The notes under the pieces: generated by a model
Seen by the model: the letters and a program-made list of their open reading frames with translations, nothing else
Told to the model about the DNA's origin: nothing
The model's database searches: none
Assembly (NCBI GenBank): GCA_025965495.1
Contig: JAOPWW010000499.1
Span: 1-9,240 of the forward strand
From: Frankiales bacterium
GTDB taxonomy: Bacteria; Actinomycetota; Actinomycetes; Mycobacteriales; SCTD01
Length of the DNA: 9,240 nt
Reading direction: 5' to 3'
Translations under genes and position numbers: made by a program
In this document: positions 5,725 to 9,240 of the stretch, piece by piece
Layout: each line of letters starts with the position of its first letter
Position numbering within the stretch: position 1 is the first letter of the stretch

Positions 5725-6110
5725 CCCCGGACCTCGAACCAGACGACCTTGCCGCCGGGCCGCGCCTCGGTCCCCCAGGCGCTCGCGAGAGCGTCGACGA
5801 GGGCCAGGCCGCGGCCCCCCTCGGCGTCGGCGTCGGCGCTGCGCGGGGTGGGCAGGTCGGCGCTCCCGTCGGCGACCTCGACGCGCAGCACGCCGGCGAC
5901 CTCGTGCACCCGGACCTCGACGTCGCCGCTGCCGTGGACCAGGGCGTTGGTGGCGATCTCGCTGACCAGCAGCGCCACGGTGTCCTGCACCTCGGCCGAC
6001 GACGCGGCGAAGGCCCGGACGGCGAACCGGCGGACCTCGGCGACGCTCCGCGGCACGCTCGGGACGACGAGCGTCCCCGGCGTGGCGGGAGAGGGGGACG
6101 CGGAGCTCAC
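5721..6110 (-). CDS. Anti-sigma-factor-like ATP-binding protein (HATPase, RsbW/SpoIIAB type)
   Basis: 129-residue stand-alone GHKL ATPase domain of the kind found in RsbW-like anti-sigma regulators, which are abundant in actinobacteria. The N box EIATNALVHG (51-60), the G1 box VADGSA (79-84) and the G2 box GGRGLALVDAL (98-108) are intact, so ATP binding is likely. Family members bind a sigma factor or phosphorylate an anti-anti-sigma (STAS) protein; no partner gene is seen here. The start chosen is GTG at 6110, the only candidate between nrtR and the domain; it has no Shine-Dalgarno sequence. Translation may depend on the upstream nrtR, whose stop lies 28 bases before, or be leaderless. The frame is open further upstream but overlaps nrtR there. 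The stop TAG shares CTAG with the YihY-type gene. Confidence 0.87.
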   Translation of the reverse strand: MSSASPSPATPGTLVVPSVPRSVAEVRRFAVRAFAASSAEVQDTVALLVSEIATNALVHGSGDVEVRVHEVAGVLRVEVADGSADLPTPRSADADAEGGRGLALVDALASAWGTEARPGGKVVWFEVRG

Positions 6111-6138
6111 ACCGGGGGGTCTACCCGGATGCGGGGCT

Positions 6139-6885
6139 CTAGTCCTCGCGCTGCGGCCGCAGCATGGCCGGGTGCAGCAGGGCGGCGCTCCCGCGGCGGT
6201 ACAGCGCGGCCGGTCGCCCGCCCCCCGGACCGACCGGAGCCGGGCTGCCGACCGGCACGAGGAACCCGGGCGTCCCGGTCGTCTTGCGGTGGAAGTTGCG
6301 GGGGTCCAGGGGGACGCCCCAGACCGCCTCGTAGACGTGGCGCAGCTCGGCGACCGTGAACTCCTCACCGCAGAACGCGGTCGCGACCGGGGAGTACTCG
6401 AGCTTGGCCCGCGCCCGCTCGACCCCGGCGGCGAGGACGGCGTCGTGGTCGAAGGCGAGCCGGGCGGCGTCGACGTCCTCGACCGGGACCCACTGCACGG
6501 ACCGCACCCGCGACCCCGGGCGGGGCGCCGGCAGGTCGGGGGCGAACACGAGGTAGGCGACGCTGACCACCCGCATCCGCGGGTCGCGGTGCGGGTCGCC
6601 GAAGGCGCCGAGCTGCTCGACGTGGGCGACGTCGCGCCGCACCCCCGTCTCGTTCTCGAGGCGCTCGACGGCGGCGGTGTCGAGGTCCTCGTCGGCCTGC
6701 ACGAACCCGCCGGGCAGCGCCAGGCCGCCGCGGAACGGGTGGGTGTCGCGCTCGACCAGCAGCACGCACAGCCGGCCCTCGCGGACGGTCAGCAGGACGA
6801 CGTCGACCGTGACGGCGAACGGCGGGAAGGCCCGCGGGTCGTAGGCGGCGAGGAACTCCTGCTCGTGCTCGTCCGAGCGGCTCAC
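6139..6885 (-). CDS. nrtR: NrtR-type transcriptional regulator of NAD metabolism (Nudix-like plus winged helix)
   Basis: 248-residue regulator. Residues about 20-155 form a Nudix-like domain and residues about 165-235 a winged helix, with FTVAELRHVYEAVWG, DPRNFHRK (194-201) and GRPAALYR (223-230) typical of NrtR C-termini. NrtR represses NAD-synthesis genes and releases DNA on binding ADP-ribose or related NAD products. The Nudix box (60-82) keeps G60, E66, E79 and G81 but reads ERLENE where catalytic Nudix enzymes have REUxEE, so hydrolysis is probably lost and ligand binding kept. The GTG start at 6885 overlaps the pncA stop by four bases (GTGA), with AGG seven bases upstream. Position at the end of the pncB-pncA operon supports the regulatory call over a plain Nudix hydrolase. 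It is likely autoregulated through the operator ahead of pncB. Confidence 0.9.
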   Translation of the reverse strand: MSRSDEHEQEFLAAYDPRAFPPFAVTVDVVLLTVREGRLCVLLVERDTHPFRGGLALPGGFVQADEDLDTAAVERLENETGVRRDVAHVEQLGAFGDPHRDPRMRVVSVAYLVFAPDLPAPRPGSRVRSVQWVPVEDVDAARLAFDHDAVLAAGVERARAKLEYSPVATAFCGEEFTVAELRHVYEAVWGVPLDPRNFHRKTTGTPGFLVPVGSPAPVGPGGGRPAALYRRGSAALLHPAMLRPQRED

Positions 6886-7442
6886 CGCACGACCTGCGCC
6901 CCGGCGCGCTCCATCTCCTCGAGCGCCGTCGCCGTGGTCGCGGGGGCGACGCCGGCGCACAGGGGCAGCAGCACCCGGACGTCGAGGCCGGCGGCGCACG
7001 CGTCGAGCACGCTCGCCCGGACGCAGTGGTCGGTGGCGACGCCGCAGACGTCGAGGGCGTCGACGCCCTGCAGCACGTCGGCGAGCGGGCGGCCGTCGGT
7101 GCGCCCCTCGAAGGCCGAGTAGGCCGCGGCGTGCTCGCCCTTGCGGACGACGGCGTCGAACAGGTCCTCCGTCAGCGGCTCCTGGAAGCGCGCCCCCCCG
7201 GTGCCGACCACGCAGTGCGCGGGCCAGGTGCCGACGAAGTCCGGCACGTCGGCGAAGTGCGTCCCGGGGTCGACGTGCCAGTCCTGCGACGCGACGACGA
7301 CGTCGTAGCCGTGGTCGCCCCGCAGGAGCGCGAGGACGTCGGCGGCGACCTGCTTGCCGCCGGCGACCGGGAGGCTGCCGTCCTCGCAGAAGTCGACCTG
7401 GACGTCGACGACGAGCAAGGCGGTCCTGCGGGTGCTGGTCAC
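6882..7442 (-). CDS. pncA: Nicotinamidase (PncA)
   Basis: 186-residue isochorismatase-fold amidase that converts nicotinamide to nicotinate and ammonia, the first step of bacterial NAD salvage. In mycobacteria it is also the pyrazinamide-activating enzyme. The catalytic triad is visible: D13 in VVDVQVDF, K101 in VVRKGEH and C140 in ATDHCVRA. The metal site is visible as D54, H56 and H62 in SQDWHVDPGTHF, with H76 in WPAHCV. Its length equals that of mycobacterial PncA. The start is GTG at 7442, overlapping the pncB stop by four bases (GTGA), and its own stop overlaps the nrtR GTG in the same way. The product of PncA is the substrate of PncB, encoded just upstream. Identification is near certain. 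Confidence 0.97.
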   Translation of the reverse strand: MTSTRRTALLVVDVQVDFCEDGSLPVAGGKQVAADVLALLRGDHGYDVVVASQDWHVDPGTHFADVPDFVGTWPAHCVVGTGGARFQEPLTEDLFDAVVRKGEHAAAYSAFEGRTDGRPLADVLQGVDALDVCGVATDHCVRASVLDACAAGLDVRVLLPLCAGVAPATTATALEEMERAGAQVVR

Positions 7443-8707
7443 GAGGGCTCCTCGGTGGTGAGGCGGGCGGTCCAGGCGGCGGTGCCGGGCTCGAGCAGGC
7501 GGGCGCTGTCGGGGAGCTCGGCCAGCGAGGCGGCGCACCGGGCGCGGGCGGCGGCCAGGTCCTCGACGGGAGGGAGCGGCTGCTGCAGCGGGCGGGCGCC
7601 GTCCGGCGGGACCTCGCCGCCCTGCAGGAGCAGCTCGCCGGTGACGCGGCCGGCGTCGTCGTAGGTGCGGAAGGCGGTCTTGCGGCCGCCGAGGCTGCGC
7701 TTGCCCGAGCTGCGCTTGGCGACGGGCACCATCGCGCCGTCGCGCTCGATGGCGACCAGCTTGTAGACGAAGCCGGCCGTGGGGGCGCCGGAGCCGGTGA
7801 CGACGCTGGTGCCGGCGCCGTAGGAGTCGGCCTGGGTGTGCGCGAGGCCGGCGATCGCGTGCTCGTCGAGGTCGCTGGTGACGACGATCCGGGTGCGGGT
7901 GTTCCCGAGGGAGTCCAGCAGGGCGCGGGCCCGGTGGACCTCCTCGTGCAGGTCGCCGCTGTCGAGCCGGACCGCGCCGAGGTCCGGGCCGGCGACCTCG
8001 ACGGCCGTGCGGATGCCCTGCTCGGTGTCGTAGGTGTCGACGAGCAGGGTGGTCCCGACGCCCTGGGCCTCGACCTGGGCGGCGAAGGCCTCGGCCTCGG
8101 TGGCGTGGGCGAGGGTGAAGGCGTGGGCGCTGGTCCCGACGGTCGGGACGCCGTGGCGGCGTCCGGCCTCCAGGTTGCTGGTGGCGGAGAACCCGGCCAC
8201 GTAGGCGGCGCGGGCCGCGGCGACGGCGGACTGCTCGTGGGTGCGGCGGCTGCCCATCTCGAGCAGGGGACGGTGGCCCGCGGCCAGGACCATCCGGGCG
8301 GCCGCCGAGGCCACGGCGCTGTCGTGGTTGAGGACCGACAGCACGAGCGTCTCGAGCAGGAGCCCCTGCCCGAAGGTCGTGGCGACGGTCAGCACCGGAC
8401 TGCCGGGCGCGTAGGTCTCGCCCTCGGGGTAGGCGAGCACCTCGGGCGCGGGCCGGTCGGCGGCGAGCCAGGCGAGGGTCTCGGGCGACACGACGTCCCG
8501 CAGCGCCTCGAGCTCCTCCGGCCCGGGGACGACGTCGGCGAGCAGGCTGCCGAGGCGGCCCTGCCCGGCGAGGACCCCGAAGCGACGGCCTGGCGGGAGC
8601 CGGCGGGAGAAGGCCTCGTAGACGGCGGGCCGGTCCGCGAGCCCCTCCCGGACGGCGGCGTCCAGCATCGTGAGCTCGTAGCGGTCGGTCAGCAGGGCGG
8701 TCGACAT
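7439..8707 (-). CDS. pncB: Nicotinate phosphoribosyltransferase (PncB)
   Basis: 422-residue enzyme that joins nicotinate to phosphoribosyl pyrophosphate, giving nicotinate mononucleotide for NAD salvage. It opens with LLTDRYELTML, typical of the family. Further landmarks are MGSRRTHEQ (151-159), GTSAHAF (191-197) with the likely phospho-accepting H195, VDTYDT (223-228), RLDSGD (247-252), TSDLDE (277-282) and YGAGT (296-300). The chosen start is ATG at 8707, because AGGAG lies five bases upstream; a GTG at 8713 would lie within that binding site and is rejected. It is the first gene of pncB-pncA-nrtR. The promoter and a palindromic operator candidate lie at 8721-8767. Confidence 0.97.
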   Translation of the reverse strand: MSTALLTDRYELTMLDAAVREGLADRPAVYEAFSRRLPPGRRFGVLAGQGRLGSLLADVVPGPEELEALRDVVSPETLAWLAADRPAPEVLAYPEGETYAPGSPVLTVATTFGQGLLLETLVLSVLNHDSAVASAAARMVLAAGHRPLLEMGSRRTHEQSAVAAARAAYVAGFSATSNLEAGRRHGVPTVGTSAHAFTLAHATEAEAFAAQVEAQGVGTTLLVDTYDTEQGIRTAVEVAGPDLGAVRLDSGDLHEEVHRARALLDSLGNTRTRIVVTSDLDEHAIAGLAHTQADSYGAGTSVVTGSGAPTAGFVYKLVAIERDGAMVPVAKRSSGKRSLGGRKTAFRTYDDAGRVTGELLLQGGEVPPDGARPLQQPLPPVEDLAAARARCAASLAELPDSARLLEPGTAAWTARLTTEEPS

Positions 8708-8720
8708 CGGCACTCCTCAG

Positions 8721-8743
8721 GTGCTCGTCACTCTGACGACAAC
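8721..8743. promoter_or_regulatory. Candidate NrtR operator ahead of pncB
   Basis: TCGTCA (8725-8730), CTC, TGACGA (8734-8739) is a perfect 6-bp inverted repeat. The outer bases GT (8721-8722) and AC (8742-8743) also pair, giving eight of ten matched positions per half over 23 bases. It lies 14 bases upstream of the pncB start and covers the predicted transcription start. NrtR proteins bind palindromes of about 21 bp at such places, and nrtR is the last gene of this operon. The link is inferred from position and symmetry; no consensus was available for comparison. Confidence 0.6.
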
Positions 8744-8767
8744 CTACCCTGCGCGGGCTGCTGTAAC
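8741..8767 (-). promoter_or_regulatory. Probable promoter of the pncB-pncA-nrtR operon
   Basis: On the minus strand, TAGGTT (8746-8741) fits a housekeeping -10 box, and GTTACA (8767-8762) matches four of six bases of TTGACA at a short 15-base spacing. Transcription would start near 8734, inside the palindromic operator candidate, leaving a leader of roughly 27 bases with AGGAG just before ATG. Confidence 0.45.
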
Positions 8768-8785
8768 GGCGTCCTCGCCGGCAGC
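8757..8785 (+). other. Nested hairpin in the pncB / GGDEF-like intergenic region
   Basis: GCTGC (8757-8761) pairs with GCAGC (8781-8785) around an inner stem, CGGCG (8767-8771) with CGCCG (8776-8780) and a TCCT loop; the bulge TGTAA is on one side only. It lies between the divergent starts, 39 bases before the GTG at 8824. It could be leader RNA structure for the plus-strand gene, or a chance product of high GC. No clear plus-strand promoter is recognised in this gap. Confidence 0.3.
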
Positions 8786-8823
8786 GATGTGACCCCTGTC
8801 TCGCCCAGCCCCTGGAGGATCCC

Positions 8824-9240
8824 GTGCACCGGTCGCCGCTGCCCCGCGCGCTTCCGGGCTCCGGCACGCTCTGCGCGCTGCAGGCGGAGGCCCCGCCGCT
8901 GCTGCGGCGCCGGCCCGACCTGGAGCTCGTCCACCTCGCCCTCGACGGCCTCGGCGAGGTCGAGGCCCTGGTGGGGCTGGCGGGCGTGGAGCAGCTGCGC
9001 GACGCCGTCCTGCACCGGGCGGCGGCCGCAGCCGGCACCGAGGCGCTGGTCGCCGGCAGCGGGGACGCCGTCCTGGTCCTGGCCGACCCGCGCGCGACCG
9101 ACCGGGTCCGCTTCGCCGTCGGCGCCGTGGTGCTGCTCACCGACCTCGACGGCGGACCCGTCGCGGTGGCGCCGGTGGTGCGCGCCGGTGCCGCGACCGG
9201 CGGACCGCTGGCCGAGCTGCTCGCCGCCGCCTCCGCCGCC
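8824..9240 (+). CDS. Protein with degenerate GGDEF-like domain, partial at right edge
   Basis: The first 139 residues of a gene that runs off the window. GTG at 8824 follows GGAGG by five bases. Residues about 33-139 fit the fold pattern of a diguanylate-cyclase (GGDEF) domain: LELVHLALDGLGEVEALVGL (33-52) matches the FDLDGFKxVND helix region, and VAGSGDAVLVL (76-86) lies where RxGGDEFxVL should be. The signature is ruined: GGDEF reads SGDAV, and the first metal-binding Asp is Ala39. Synthesis of c-di-GMP is therefore unlikely. Degenerate GGDEF domains often bind GTP or regulate a following EAL domain; whether one follows is outside the window. The family call is a remote-similarity judgement. 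It is divergent from pncB. Confidence 0.65.
   Translation, partial: MHRSPLPRALPGSGTLCALQAEAPPLLRRRPDLELVHLALDGLGEVEALVGLAGVEQLRDAVLHRAAAAAGTEALVAGSGDAVLVLADPRATDRVRFAVGAVVLLTDLDGGPVAVAPVVRAGAATGGPLAELLAAASAA

Noticed and set aside
8708..8713. GTG at 8713 as pncB start
   Set aside because: This codon overlaps the AGGAG ribosome binding site, which is correctly spaced for ATG 8707.
8728..9015. Minus-strand open frame of 95 residues
   Set aside because: It is antisense to the GGDEF-like gene and would cover the operator region; no ribosome binding site or recognised motif.

Overview
The window comes from a very GC-rich bacterium (by eye well above 70% GC, with strong G/C at third codon positions and many GTG starts). 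The gene set is actinobacterial: an fhaA-fhaB-pstP block, an EAL-DICT protein, a three-gene NAD-salvage operon ending in an NrtR-type regulator, and stem-only terminators. A FliA-like promoter hints at a motile actinobacterium, but the family cannot be fixed from this sequence alone.

Layout. 1-2157, minus strand: fhaA (two-domain FHA protein), fhaB (membrane-anchored FHA protein) and pstP (PP2C Ser/Thr phosphatase), tightly packed and transcribed towards the left edge. In actinobacteria this is normally the head of the fhaA-fhaB-pstP-rodA-pbpA-pknA-pknB operon, which couples Ser/Thr phosphorylation to cell-wall growth. Here the expected continuation is not seen. The first 136 bases are an inverted, about 95% identical copy of the end of the pstP catalytic domain (220-355), so the left edge is either a real rearrangement or an assembly/amplification chimera.

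2158-2579: a divergent promoter region, a tRNA-Leu(CAG) with a strong terminator hairpin, then a tandem 16-bp repeat leading into a FliA-like promoter. 2580-3872, plus: an apparently active EAL (c-di-GMP phosphodiesterase) domain fused to a DICT domain. It converges on an uncharacterised minus-strand gene (3883-4539), which is divergent from a plus-strand YihY/BrkB-family membrane protein (4654-5724). That gene meets a minus-strand anti-sigma-factor-like HATPase (5721-6110) inside a shared CTAG that holds both stop codons.

6139-8707, minus: pncB, pncA and nrtR, in transcription order, joined by two identical GTGA stop/start overlaps. Together they salvage nicotinamide and nicotinate to nicotinate mononucleotide and sense NAD status. 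A perfect inverted repeat, TCGTCA-N3-TGACGA, lies at the predicted transcription start of pncB and is the best candidate NrtR operator. 8824 to the right edge, plus: the start of a protein with a degenerate GGDEF-like domain, divergent from pncB. The window therefore carries two c-di-GMP-related genes, one with its catalytic residues and one without.

No CRISPR array, insertion sequence, phage gene or toxin-antitoxin pair was seen. The most notable items are the inverted duplication at the left edge, the FliA-like promoter of the EAL-DICT gene, and the compact self-contained NAD-salvage regulon.
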